From Flavobacterium arcticum (GTDB lineage Bacteria > Bacteroidota > Bacteroidia > Flavobacteriales > Flavobacteriaceae), in assembly GCF_003344925.1 (NCBI RefSeq), contig NZ_CP031188.1:928501-992500 (forward strand): DNA of 64,000 nucleotides, in the 5' to 3' direction. This document shows, piece by piece, positions 37,403 to 47,000 of the stretch; position 1 is the first letter of the stretch; each line of letters opens with the position of its first letter. The translations under genes were made by a program, and so were the position numbers. Under the pieces are notes generated by a model. The model was not told where the DNA came from and made no database searches. It was given only the letters and a program-made list of their open reading frames with translations.

Positions 37403-37728
37403 TGTTATTAGTAGAGTATCAACTTTAAACTAATACTTGCTATAAATTATTTAAAGGATAGATTCTAGACAGGAAATTAAGAATATCACCCCTTACAAAA
37501 GCTCGACAAAGACAAACAAGGGTTATTCGAAACAAAACAAACAATAGCGAATCAACAACCTATATAACAGCACCTTACATCTAAAAAAAGAAAGAAAAAA
37601 CTAAAATATAAATATAGACAAAGTATAGACAACCACGTTTCATAGGCTTTTTCTATCTAATCATTTTATAAATTGCAGTCGGTAATCCCCCCTTTACCAT
37701 CTTTATATCGCCCCCAAAACCGTTAAAT
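37403..37728. other. Intergenic region, 326 bases
   Basis: No coding frame with convincing composition. TATAGACAA occurs twice at short distance near 37613-37632, and a C-rich patch precedes the next gene (37686-37724). No RNA gene recognised. Confidence 0.45.
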
Positions 37729-38115
37729 ATGTCTACATTATTAGATTGTATTTTATTCCGTTTAGGTATTTTGAAACGATTTGTTTTCATTTTACCTAAA
37801 CGAAATAAAGCATTAAAATTATTATATTTTAACTATGTATGTGATAGAGATAGTAATGATACTATTATTATCCGTTACAACTTTGATAATGCTTTATGGT
37901 ATGAATTTAACGATAAAAAAACATTTGAAAATAGACAAGTAATTTGCCGCCCAGATGATGGGGAAAAAAAGTTGCAACTAACCGTACAAGGGTTATACAA
38001 TAAATCTAACTACACCATAGTATTACAACCTAATAAAGTAAGTATTTTAGGTATTGTTAACTTTAAAAACAATAATAGATTAATATATAACCATTCAAAA
38101 ATTAGGTGTTATTAA
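37729..38115 (+). CDS. Hypothetical protein, family unknown
   Basis: The 128-residue frame has a leucine-rich, basic N-terminus (about 1-35) that could be an amphipathic helix, then a beta-rich part (DTIIIRYNFDNALWYEFNDKK, KLQLTVQGLYNKSNYTIVLQ). The C-terminus ends in RCY with no recognisable domain. It stands alone between the efflux operon and the tRNA used for island integration. Codon use fits the genome, so it is probably real. Confidence 0.5.
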   Translation: MSTLLDCILFRLGILKRFVFILPKRNKALKLLYFNYVCDRDSNDTIIIRYNFDNALWYEFNDKKTFENRQVICRPDDGEKKLQLTVQGLYNKSNYTIVLQPNKVSILGIVNFKNNNRLIYNHSKIRCY

Positions 38116-38328
38116 AACACTTTACACTCATCACATTAAAAGCAAACCTATAAATCAAAGTAAACCCCTTCTCTAAATTAAACACTACACAAACCCTGTT
38201 AATAAAAAAACACACACCATTATTTGTAAATCAACATTTTACAAAATTTTATCGCAAATCTTAAAAAATATATTTAAAAACCTCTTGCGGTAATCAAAAA
38301 ATAGTAGTAATATTGCAGTCTCAAAACC

Positions 38329-38402
38329 GGTCCTATAGCTCAGTTGGTTAGAGCACCTGACTCATAATCAGGTGGTCCTTGGTTCGAGCCCAAGTGGGAC
38401 CA
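38329..38402 (+). tRNA. tRNA with CAT anticodon (elongator Met or Ile2)
   Basis: The 74-base cloverleaf has acceptor GGTCCTA / TGGGACC with discriminator A, D loop AGCTCAGTTGGTTAGAGC, anticodon stem CCTGA / TCAGG with loop CTCATAA (anticodon CAT at 38363-38365) and T arm CTTGG-TTCGAGC-CCAAG. CCA is not encoded. From the anticodon alone it may be tRNA-Met or the lysidine-modified tRNA-Ile2; the ACTCATAATC loop and TGGTC variable region also fit Ile2. The 3' half is shared with the right end of the genomic island, so it is the integration site. Confidence 0.9.
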
Positions 38403-38405
38403 CTA
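38359..38405 (+). repeat. Left attachment site (attL) within the tRNA 3' half
   Basis: These 47 bases match 57167-57213 except at 38379 (T against C) and 38393 (A against G). The first 20 bases, over the anticodon loop and stem, are identical and are the likely crossover zone. The two differences face each other in the T stem and covary, so both copies keep pairing. Confidence 0.85.
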
Positions 38406-38413
38406 GTAAACAT

Positions 38414-38444
38414 AAGCCTTACAGAGATGTAAGGCTTTTTTTGT
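38414..38444 (+). terminator. tRNA terminator, duplicated at the island right end
   Basis: AAGCCTTACA (38414-38423) pairs with TGTAAGGCTT (38429-38438), followed by seven T's. The same hairpin follows the displaced tRNA half at 57223-57246. Confidence 0.9.
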
Positions 38445-38451
38445 GGATTGA

Positions 38452-38474
38452 GGTCAAACATAGGTCAAACATTT
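38452..38474 (+). repeat. Tandem GGTCAAACAT repeat at island left end (candidate integrase arm site)
   Basis: Two copies of GGTCAAACAT with 1-base spacing, ending ATTT. The identical 23 bases recur at 57034-57056 near the right end, and AGGTCAAACATTT occurs once more at 56943-56955. Repeats placed symmetrically inside both att sites are typical of arm-type binding sites of tyrosine integrases. Confidence 0.6.
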
Positions 38475-38511
38475 CTCTTTTTGTAATCACGGTTTTTATT
38501 AGTTTTGATTT

Positions 38512-39366
38512 ATGGAAAGTACAGCAGAATTCCCTTTAGCATTTTTTGATTGGTATTTAGAAAACGAAATACAGAGAGACCTAAAAAAGTTTTATACTAA
38601 TATTACTGAAGAATTGTATTTTAATAATACAGATGAAATAGATAATGTAAATCACATTATTAAAGTCCTTAACATTCATCATGATGAAGTTGCATCAGAG
38701 TATATTACTTTTTCTTTTGAACACTCTTCTAAATCAAAGCTGAAGCAGGAAGTTAAAAGAGCTAAAGAGTTCATTGAATTAGGCTTTCAAAAACGCTTTT
38801 CTGATAAAAAAGAAGTTAGGGCTTATGCTGATTTTTTAAGAATAAAACTAAACAGTCTTTTTAGTAATAGTGCTTGTAAAGAATTTCCCTTTTTACTCTT
38901 GTATTTAGGGCAATTAGATAGCTTGATTGACCAGTATTCAAAACAATCTACAAACTATTCTTACACACCTTCCTTTGTGTTTATAGCAAAGACACCTGAA
39001 GAGCAATTATCTAAAATTAAAACTTTATATAAACAGCTTCATGAAAAGCCATCAGTTATCTCTTGTTCACTAGAAGAGTTTATTAATGCCTTTACAGGAA
39101 AAGAAATAGACGAAGGCATTAATTGGCTAATTACAGGTAAGAATAAAAATTATGTTAGTAAGCCATCATTACTTTACTTTTTAGACGAGCTTATAGATAA
39201 CAGATTTTTAAGTCGAAGTATCATAAACGACCTCTATAAATTCATTAGATATGTGTTTAGAGACCATAATGGAAATGAATTAAAAAACCTAAAACAATCT
39301 AGAGAAGCTATGTCAGACAATCCAGCTTCTAAAGATAGAATTGACATCATTATTTCTTCACTATAA
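38512..39366 (+). CDS. Island protein of unknown function
   Basis: The 284-residue, mainly alpha-helical protein begins MESTAEFPLAFFDWYLENEI. No signal peptide or known catalytic motif is visible. The C-terminal part (SLLYFLDELIDNRFLSRSIINDLYKFIRYVFRDHNGNELKN) looks like a helical DNA- or protein-binding module, reminiscent of proteins next to Bacteroidota integrases, but I cannot name a family. It is the first gene inside attL. The first bases of a homologous gene (ATG and AGTACAGCAGAA) appear outside attR near 57297. Confidence 0.7.
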   Translation: MESTAEFPLAFFDWYLENEIQRDLKKFYTNITEELYFNNTDEIDNVNHIIKVLNIHHDEVASEYITFSFEHSSKSKLKQEVKRAKEFIELGFQKRFSDKKEVRAYADFLRIKLNSLFSNSACKEFPFLLLYLGQLDSLIDQYSKQSTNYSYTPSFVFIAKTPEEQLSKIKTLYKQLHEKPSVISCSLEEFINAFTGKEIDEGINWLITGKNKNYVSKPSLLYFLDELIDNRFLSRSIINDLYKFIRYVFRDHNGNELKNLKQSREAMSDNPASKDRIDIIISSL

Positions 39367-39373
39367 ATATAGC

Positions 39374-39464
39374 TTTACTATACGGTCAAGGTATGGTAAA
39401 CTAATGTAAGGTCTTCTTCGCAGTTTCTTTGTTTCAACATTAACAAAAGGATAGTCGGCTATCC
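39374..39464 (+). promoter_or_regulatory. Two inverted repeats upstream of the excisionase-like gene
   Basis: TTTACTATAC (39374-39383) pairs with GTATGGTAAA (39391-39400) with one wobble, and GGATAG (39449-39454) with CTATCC (39459-39464), the second ending 17 bases before the start at 39481. Neither has a T tail. They could be regulatory protein sites or RNA hairpins. Confidence 0.4.
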
Positions 39465-39480
39465 ATAATTTATTATAATT

Positions 39481-39774
39481 ATGGATTTTATTCAAAATGA
39501 AATTAAAGAAATAAAAAAACTTCTTTTAGCTCTAAACATTCAGCAAAAAGAGATTTTAACAATTGAAGATGCTTCGCAGTACTTGGGGTTATCAACCTCT
39601 AGGTTGTACAAAATGACAAGTAATAAGGAAATTCCTCATTACAAGCCTGGTGGAAAGAAGATATATCTAAAGCGTTTAGAAATAGACCAGTGGATAACAA
39701 ATAGTAGAGTTAGTACTGATGATGACTGTGCTTTAGATATGGATAATTATTTGTCTAAACCTTTAGAGAACTAA
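39481..39774 (+). CDS. Excisionase-like helix-turn-helix protein
   Basis: The 97-residue protein has a winged-helix MerR/Xis-type DNA-binding domain: TIEDASQYLGLSTSRLYKMTSNKEIPHYKPGGKKIYLKRLEIDQWI (about 27-72), the HTH_17 signature. Residues 1-25 form a helix. Such proteins sit beside tyrosine integrases in Bacteroidota and act as excisionase or regulator. It lies 5 bases before the next island gene, upstream of the integrase. Confidence 0.82.
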   Translation: MDFIQNEIKEIKKLLLALNIQQKEILTIEDASQYLGLSTSRLYKMTSNKEIPHYKPGGKKIYLKRLEIDQWITNSRVSTDDDCALDMDNYLSKPLEN

Positions 39775-39778
39775 GGTT

Positions 39779-40660
39779 ATGATAGATATTATAAAATCAT
39801 ATCATAAAACGAAATCAGAATATCAACTTTTTATTACAGAAAGAGATGTTTTTGAAGATGTTAAGAGATTAACTAATCTTAAAACAGGAGAAGTTAATTA
39901 CCCTATAACTGCATATCAAAATGGAGTTTCAGTTTTAATAGATAAGTATAGAGCATTTATAATTGGTTATTTAAAAAACATCCACCGCTGTATTTCTAAA
40001 GGTTATATGCATCAATTTGAAAATTTAACATTTTCGGACTCCCTAAGAGCTATCAAAAACCTTAAAAGTTATATGATTGACTCTGGTGAGACTAAAATAT
40101 CTAAGATTAGTTATGGCTTTAGTGTACCAACAAAAAAAGCAGGAAAAGATTTAATAAAAATGAACATTCTCATGCACAAATTAAACTATTACAATCATAA
40201 CAAAAAGAAGAAGAAAAACATAGAGTTAAAGGAATTTGAATACACCAATTATACTATTGGCATTTATGCAAGTAAAAAGAAACTTGGTTTAGAAAATTTT
40301 TTAAGTATAAACCTTACGTTAAGTAAGAGTTTAGAACTTAGAAAGATGGGGATTCTAAACGTAAATGACTTAGAAAAAAAGGAAAAGCTAAAACTACTAT
40401 TTGATTTCTTTATGCTGAGGTTTAACGAGATAATTATTGTAGATAATTATGAAAATGTTAAGGGGAAAGATAAGCTATCACTGGAGAAATATTTAAGTAA
40501 TAGGTATTGGGAGTCTTTTAATACCCAAAATGGCAGAAAAGCAAAGTATAGAGAAAAGACGAAATTCAATGCATTGATACTTAAGTACAATCTAAATAAA
40601 GAAAAACTAAATCTAGAAAGTGAACTAAGGAAAGCTTTTAGTGTATTCATTTCCAACTAA
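39779..40660 (+). CDS. Island protein of unknown function, basic
   Basis: The 293-residue protein is rich in Lys and Tyr (KSYHKTKSEYQLF, NYYNHNKKKKKNIELKEFEY) with no signal peptide. It may bind nucleic acid. The order (xis-like, this gene, then integrase) would suit a replication or recombination factor; the alternation of predicted strands and helices in 140-230 loosely recalls phage/plasmid Rep proteins, but I see no catalytic Tyr or His motif to support this. The 5-base gap to the HTH gene implies an operon. Confidence 0.65.
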   Translation: MIDIIKSYHKTKSEYQLFITERDVFEDVKRLTNLKTGEVNYPITAYQNGVSVLIDKYRAFIIGYLKNIHRCISKGYMHQFENLTFSDSLRAIKNLKSYMIDSGETKISKISYGFSVPTKKAGKDLIKMNILMHKLNYYNHNKKKKKNIELKEFEYTNYTIGIYASKKKLGLENFLSINLTLSKSLELRKMGILNVNDLEKKEKLKLLFDFFMLRFNEIIIVDNYENVKGKDKLSLEKYLSNRYWESFNTQNGRKAKYREKTKFNALILKYNLNKEKLNLESELRKAFSVFISN

Positions 40661-40662
40661 TA

Positions 40663-40721
40663 ATGCGACATTTTATCAACCATTATAGTATATGTAATAT
40701 ATAGTTGAGAAAATGTCGCAT
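40663..40721. repeat. 18-base inverted repeat just upstream of the integrase gene
   Basis: 40663-40680 and 40704-40721 are inverted copies with one mismatch out of 18, separated by 23 AT-rich bases. It ends 17 bases before the integrase start and begins 3 bases after the preceding stop. It lacks a T tail and is better explained as a protein-binding or cruciform site than as a terminator. Confidence 0.75.
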
Positions 40722-40737
40722 ACTTAAAATCATAATT

Positions 40738-41970
40738 ATGGCAAGTATTAATATAACCTTAAGAAGTAAACCTAATAAGAAAAACGAATTTCCAGTAATA
40801 CTAAGAATAGTTAAAGATAGAAAGTCTAAGCTAATCTCTTTAGGGATGCTTTGTGAAAAGGAAGATTGGGATTCTAAAAAGAACGAGTTTAAAAAAACAT
40901 ATGCTAACGCCTCACAGAGAAATAGAGTGTTATTAAAGCTACAAGAAAAAGCATTAAAAATAATAGATGAATTTGCATTAGATGACATTGACTTTACTTT
41001 AAATCAATTTGAAACTAAGTTTAGGGGGCGTAAATCTTCCAGTGTAACTGTCTCCGAATTTTGGAAAGAAAAAATAAATGATTTCATAAAAGCAGGAAGG
41101 ATAGGTAATTCAAAACCATATAAAGACACTTATAACTCGTTTTTTAAATTCCATAAGAACAAAAATATTTTGTTTAGAGAAGTCACACCAGCTTTTCTAG
41201 ATAAGTATGAAACCTTTTTAAGGAGTAATAATAATTCCAATGGAGGTATTGGTATAAAAATGAGAACTATTAGAGCTTTATATAACTATGCTATTAAAAG
41301 TGGAATTGTAGATGAAAAATACTATCCGTTTAAGATTTATAAAATTTCAAAGTTTAAAGCTAAAGGGGTTAAAAAAGCATTGATTAGAGATGAAATGAAG
41401 TTGATGGAAGCTATTAATACCCAGAAATATCCGCATTTGATTAACACTAAGAACTACTTGGTTTTTAGTTATTACATGGGAGGAATGAACTTTGTTGATA
41501 TGATGAAATTGAAATGGGATAATATTCAAGGTGATAGAATTCAATATATACGTTCTAAAACCAAAGGTAAGTTTACAGTTAAAATGTTAGAGCCTGTAAA
41601 GCAAATTATAGCTTATTACAAAGCTCAGAATAGACCAACAAAATATGTGTTTCCAATTTTACTAAAAGAAGACTTATCACCAGTACAAATAGACAACAGG
41701 AAGCATAAAACATTAAGACGATTTAATAAGCAACTCAAAGAGATAGCTGAAATTCAAGGTTTGGAACAAAATGTAACATCTTATGTTATCAGACACAGCT
41801 TTGCTACTAACTTAAAGTTTGCAGGTATTTCAACTGATGTTATTGGGAGGTCTATGGGGCATGCTGATGTGAGTATTACACAAGCCTACCTTAAGGAGTT
41901 TAAAGATGATATAATTGATGATGCAATGTCAAAACTTTTAGAAGAACCCATATTACAATATGCATCTTAA
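40738..41970 (+). CDS. Tyrosine recombinase (site-specific integrase)
   Basis: From MASINITLRSKPNK the protein is 410 residues. It has an N-terminal arm-binding domain typical of Bacteroidota elements (about 1-80), a SAM-like core-binding domain (about 100-190) and a catalytic domain (about 205-395). Visible catalytic elements: VIRHSFATNLKFAG (second Arg block; Tyr instead of the usual His in HxxR), GHADVSITQAYL with the nucleophile Tyr384. In the first block, FSYYMGGMNFVDMMKLKW, Gly stands where Arg is usual. IntDOT of CTnDOT is known to lack this Arg too, so it is probably active. A start at 40705 is less likely. It should catalyse integration at the tRNA. Confidence 0.9.
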   Translation: MASINITLRSKPNKKNEFPVILRIVKDRKSKLISLGMLCEKEDWDSKKNEFKKTYANASQRNRVLLKLQEKALKIIDEFALDDIDFTLNQFETKFRGRKSSSVTVSEFWKEKINDFIKAGRIGNSKPYKDTYNSFFKFHKNKNILFREVTPAFLDKYETFLRSNNNSNGGIGIKMRTIRALYNYAIKSGIVDEKYYPFKIYKISKFKAKGVKKALIRDEMKLMEAINTQKYPHLINTKNYLVFSYYMGGMNFVDMMKLKWDNIQGDRIQYIRSKTKGKFTVKMLEPVKQIIAYYKAQNRPTKYVFPILLKEDLSPVQIDNRKHKTLRRFNKQLKEIAEIQGLEQNVTSYVIRHSFATNLKFAGISTDVIGRSMGHADVSITQAYLKEFKDDIIDDAMSKLLEEPILQYAS

Positions 41971-41980
41971 AACTATATGA

Positions 41981-42010
41981 AAAGACTCTCATTTTATGAG
42001 GGTCTTTCTT
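41981..42010 (+). terminator. Terminator after the integrase gene
   Basis: AAAGACTCTCAT (41981-41992) pairs with ATGAGGGTCTTT (41996-42007), one wobble pair, then TCTT. Confidence 0.75.
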
Positions 42011-42083
42011 CATTATATACTTAATCTATTCAGATTAATCTTTACTAATACAAATTAATATTAACCTTCAAAAACATAAGATT

Positions 42084-42947
42084 ATGCAATTAAGAAAATC
42101 AGAAAGACAACAAGCAAAAATTAAAATGGCTCTACAAGGTTCATCAGGTTCAGGCAAGAGTTTAAGCTCACTTTTACTTGCTAAAGGACTAACTAATGAC
42201 CAACTGGATAAAGTGGCTGTAATTGATACAGAAAATGGCTCTGCTGACCTTTATGCTCATTTGGGTAACTACAATGTATTACCGTTACAACCACCTTATA
42301 CACCAGAGAAATTTATAGAAGCTATAACTGTTTGTGAAGAGGCAGGAATGGAAGTGATAGTGCTGGATTCCATCTCTCAAGTATGGGATGAGCTTTTAGA
42401 TTACCATTCAAAACTACCTGGGAATTCTTTTGCTAATTGGAGCAAGGTTACACCTAGACAAAAAGCATTTATAAATAAGATTTTACAATGTGATGCACAT
42501 GTTATAGCTACAATGAGAACAAAACAGGATTATGTACTACAGCAAAAAGATGGAAAGTATGTTCCTGAAAAAGTTGGTCTTAAAGCTGTACAAAGAGATG
42601 ATGTTTCCTATGAGTTTACCATTGTATTTGATATAGATATTAAGCACTTTGCAATAGCGAGTAAAGACAGAACTAACTTGTTTTCAGGTAGACCAGAATT
42701 TATGATAAATACTTCTACAGGTAAACGGATTTTAGAGTGGTGTACTTCACCTGTAAAAGAAGAAGATGTAAAACAGCGAATAGAAGAGTGTTTGTCTGTT
42801 AGTCAGTTAATGGAGCTATACAAAGAGTATCCTAGTTTTCAGTTGCCATTAAAAGCTTTGTATCAAGCTAAAAAAGATTTATTAGAAAAATTAGTTAACC
42901 CACAAAATTTTAGTCAAAATGGAAATAGTATCAGTAACAGAGCTTAA
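42084..42947 (+). CDS. Phage-type P-loop ATPase (AAA_24/Sak4-like)
   Basis: The 287-residue protein has Walker A GSSGSGKS (19-26) and Walker B VIVLDS (91-96), followed by WSKVTPRQKAFINKILQCDAHVIATMRTKQDYVLQ, the pattern of phage RecA-like nucleotide-binding proteins (AAA_24, related to Sak4 single-strand annealing ATPases). A C-terminal region (about 225-287) is extra. It would bind DNA or load recombination proteins for the element. The last 29 bases overlap the DUF3871 gene, so the two are translationally coupled. Confidence 0.82.
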   Translation: MQLRKSERQQAKIKMALQGSSGSGKSLSSLLLAKGLTNDQLDKVAVIDTENGSADLYAHLGNYNVLPLQPPYTPEKFIEAITVCEEAGMEVIVLDSISQVWDELLDYHSKLPGNSFANWSKVTPRQKAFINKILQCDAHVIATMRTKQDYVLQQKDGKYVPEKVGLKAVQRDDVSYEFTIVFDIDIKHFAIASKDRTNLFSGRPEFMINTSTGKRILEWCTSPVKEEDVKQRIEECLSVSQLMELYKEYPSFQLPLKALYQAKKDLLEKLVNPQNFSQNGNSISNRA

Positions 42948-43953
42948 CAAGCAACGTCAAGGAGTATTTAATTATCCTGAAGGTATTCCTGAAATTGTGC
43001 ATCCTTTGCAAATACCTTCAAAAAATAAAGTATATCAACATAACCCATTTATAGAGGCTAACACAAAAGAGGTTAGCCTTTCTACTTTAAAACATGAATG
43101 TATCATTCCTGTATTCAGTAAGGATAATGAGAAGACATTAGCGCATCAAGAGTTTATAGAGATAGCTCAAGACTGTATTGGTAAGGTGTTTTCACATCAT
43201 ACAATTGAAGTGCCAGAGGTTAGAGTTTCTCATCAAATTAAAGGCAGAACTGCTGATGCTATTTACAAGCCAGTAAAAGAGCTTTTAGAACATGAGAAAA
43301 CACAGTACTTTGAAAGAATGGCATTTATCATTAGAATACCATCTATTACAGAAAACATAAATGGTCATGATGTTTCATTAACTGTTGGAGGTGTTAGAGC
43401 TTACAATCAAGAAAACTTGTATAACAGAAAAACTTATGAGAAATTTAAGTTCTTTATAGGTTTTCAGAATATGGTGTGTTGTAACCTATGTATTTCTACA
43501 GATGGTTATCAAGATGAAATGCGAGTAGGAAACTATTCTGAATTACAGTCTAAAATCATGGATTTAATAGAGAACTATAATGCACAATCTCATTTACAGG
43601 AAATGAAGCAACTATCTCAACATAATTTAACTGAACAGCAATTTGCTCAGCTTATAGGTAGAGCAAGGTTATATAACTTTCTGCCTAAAGAAGAAAAGAC
43701 TCTAATTCCAGAATTAATGCTTAATGATGGACAAATTTCTACAGTAGCTAAAGACTATTATTTAGATGATAGCTTTTGTAGAAATGAGAATAGAGATATT
43801 AACCTTTGGAATGTATATAATCTCTTCACAGGAGCTAATAAAAGCTCTTATATAGACTCTTTTCTATCAAGAAATGTCAATGCCTTTGATTTTACTCAAG
43901 GTCTGGCAAATGCTATCAATGGTGATTCTAAACATCGTTGGTTTTTGAGTTGA
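42919..43953 (+). CDS. DUF3871 family protein
   Basis: The 344-residue protein shows the signature of a family I recall as DUF3871: KHECIIPVFSKDNEKTLAHQEFIE, VRVSHQIKGRTADAIYKPVKELLE, VGGVRAYNQENLYNRK, KFKFFIGFQNMVCCNLC, and TGANKSSYIDSFL near the C-terminus. Proteins of this family are restricted to Bacteroidota mobile elements and have some resemblance to phage anti-restriction/DUF932 proteins; function unknown. It overlaps the ATPase gene by 29 bases, suggesting they work together. Confidence 0.8.
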   Translation: MEIVSVTELNKQRQGVFNYPEGIPEIVHPLQIPSKNKVYQHNPFIEANTKEVSLSTLKHECIIPVFSKDNEKTLAHQEFIEIAQDCIGKVFSHHTIEVPEVRVSHQIKGRTADAIYKPVKELLEHEKTQYFERMAFIIRIPSITENINGHDVSLTVGGVRAYNQENLYNRKTYEKFKFFIGFQNMVCCNLCISTDGYQDEMRVGNYSELQSKIMDLIENYNAQSHLQEMKQLSQHNLTEQQFAQLIGRARLYNFLPKEEKTLIPELMLNDGQISTVAKDYYLDDSFCRNENRDINLWNVYNLFTGANKSSYIDSFLSRNVNAFDFTQGLANAINGDSKHRWFLS

Positions 43954-43957
43954 GTAG

Positions 43958-43997
43958 AACCCAATCTCTATTTATTTAGAGGTTGGGTTATTTTTTT
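43958..43997. terminator. Terminator between convergent DUF3871 and hsdR genes
   Basis: A 13-base stem (43958-43970 / 43977-43989, one wobble) is followed by T's on the plus strand. Confidence 0.8.
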
Positions 43998-44011
43998 AAT
44001 AGTATTTTAAA

Positions 44012-47000
44012 TCATTTGTGTGTTCTGCTATCATTATTCCTATTGCTCCAAAACATATCAAACATCATATCCACATATTTCTGTTTAAAATCTGCATTAT
44101 CTGCAAAGGTTTTATAGATTTCAGTGTCTACTACCAAATCTCCTTTTGAAGAGAAGATTAGCTCCTTCATAACATCGGTAACTATCTTATTCATATAGTC
44201 TTTTGCATTAGACTTATCTGAATTATTAAATACAGCCATTTGTGCTTCGTTCTCCCTAATTCTTCTAGGAATTTCAATACTTAACCTTTCATTTACTTTA
44301 TCGTTGTCTGTCCATTCAATATCACCAAATCTTTTATTAAATTCATTTATGATACCCTCTAAAGTGTCAAACATTTTTTCTGTTCCAAAACCACCTTCAC
44401 TTACAGGAATAGGCTCAATAGAAGCTGTCTCTGCAACTAAATCTATTTTTCCTTGTTGGTGTCTAGAAACTCTATAGCTATCCATGTTAATAGCCTCAAT
44501 GATGTTTTCATCATCATTTTCATCATCAATCTTTAATAAGGGTGATAAATACTTTAAATACAGCCATAACATTTCCCATTCTGGATTTTGTACATCTACA
44601 ATTTTAGCTAAATAGCTATAAGTTCTTACAAAGGATTTTGCTTGTGATTTAAAGCTTATTTTCTCATCTTTTGTTAGTTCACTATCAAAAAAATAAGCAC
44701 CTCTTTTTATAAGTGGTTCTGTTTTATTTCTATCAACATTATTATAGTATAATGTAAAGTGTTCTTCTACAATTTCTGGGGAATAGACTTGATATTCAGC
44801 TAAATTGTCTTGCAAATCATTTAACTTGTTTATATCTGTTTCCTCACTTAAAATGGTTGTTGTATAGTAGTCTTGAAAGGCTACTTTTATGTCATCTAGC
44901 TTATTAAAAAAGTCTAAAACAAAAGTGTCTTTTTTAAAGGGTTTATGTGCTCTATTTAATCTTGACAGTGTTTGAACTGCTGCAACACTAGATAACTGCT
45001 TATCTACATACATGGTATGTAATAGGGGTTGGTCAAAACCAGTTTGGTATTTGTTGGCTACAATTAAAAAACGGTATTTGTCTTTTTTAAACTTGCAGGG
45101 AATGTCATTGTCTCCATCAGCAAAATTATTCATACTAGCTTCGGTCATTTCTATACCAGTACTGTAATGTTTATTCTTACCTGAAAAAGCTACAATAGTT
45201 TTATAAGGGGATTTTATTTCCTTTAGGTAATCATCTACTGCATCTTTGTATTTCATAGCAGAAGCAATACTTTTACATACTATCATTGCTTTTGCCTTTC
45301 CATTAATTAAATGATGTACATCTTGATGGAAATGATTAACCATTATTATGGCTTTTTCTTTAATAGCAAACTTGTGCCCTTCTACATAAGACCTTAATTT
45401 TTTATTGGCATCTTTTATTTCAAACTCCTTATGCTCTTTGGCTTGTGATATTAACTTATAAAAAGAATTGTAAGTGGTATAGTTTGCCAACACATCTAAA
45501 ATAAACTCCTCTTCAATAGCCTGTTTCATAGAGTAGGTATGAAAAGGCTTAAACTTTGTTTTCTCTAAACCATCATCACCTATACCTTTATAAGGCACCC
45601 CAAAAGTTTCTAAAGTTTTATTTTTTGGTGTAGCAGTAAATGCAAAGTAACTTGCGTTTTTCAACATTTTTCTACTTTCAATAATATGATTTACAATATC
45701 ATCAGTATCAATTGTACCATCTTCATTTTTTGGTAAATCATCAAAGCCTTTTCCTGCTAAAGCTGCATTCATTTTAGCAGCAGTATCGCCACTTTGGCTA
45801 CTGTGGGCTTCATCTATTATAATTCCAAAATTAGATTCCTGTAAATCGTCCATTTCCTTAAGCAAAAAAGGAAATGTTTGTACTGTACAAATAATGATTT
45901 TTTTCTTGTTAGCTAACGCTTCTTTTAGCTGTGAAGTTTTAGAGCCACCTTTACCTGTAATAGCTTCAACGGTAGATTTTACTTGTGCAAACCGTTTAAT
46001 GTTCTCTCTAATTTGCCTATCTAAAACAGTTCTATCTGTAACTACAATAACAGAATCAAACAAGTGGTTAGTATTGGTTTTATCATACAAACCAACTAAT
46101 TGATGCGCTAACCACGTTATAGAATTGGACTTTCCTGAACCAGCAGAATGCTGAATTAAATACCGTTTACCAATGCCTTGATGTTTTACATCATACAATA
46201 AATCTCTAACTACTTTTAGTTGGTGGTATCTAGGGAAAATAAGTTTAGGACTGCTCTTTTTCTTAATCCCTAATTTTCTGTTACAAGGGTCATCATCATC
46301 TTTTACAATTTGTGCAAACTGCCCTATTATGTTAGTAAAACTTCTTTTCTCTAAAATGTCCTTCCACAAGTAGGAGGTTTTAATACCTTCATTGACTTCA
46401 GGATTTCCAGCACCAAAAGGAGCAACATAATCACCATCATTTAGTCCTTTATTAAATGGGAGGAAAAATGTTTTATCGTAGGCTAATGCTGTAGCCATAT
46501 ATACCAAGTCTGTATCTGCTGCAAAATGCACCATACATCTACCAAAGTTGAAAATAAGGTCTTTTGGGTCTCTGGTATTTCTGTATTGTTTTATAGCATT
46601 TTTTACTGCTTGGTGTGTAAAGGCGTTTTTAAGTTCCATTGTTACAACTGGAAGCCCATTTAAAAAGACTACCAAGTCTATTTCATTTCTATTAGCCTCT
46701 GTATACATTAACTCTTGGGTTACTGTAAACAGGTTTTTTTCAAATAAGTCTTGTGCTTTTTTATTATAAACAGATGGTGGTTGTTGGTAAAATAAATCTA
46801 TGGTTTTATCATAGTGTTTAACACCTTTTCTTAAGGTATCTACAATACCATCTTGCCTTATTTTTTTATCTAACCGCAACAAAAACTTTCTTTCACCTTT
46901 ATCTTGAATGAAATCGAATTTTTTAGGTTGTGTGGTTTTTATAAAATACCATAGCTCTTGGAGGTTAAAACAAAACTCTTTATTAAAGTCTTTTGAAAGC

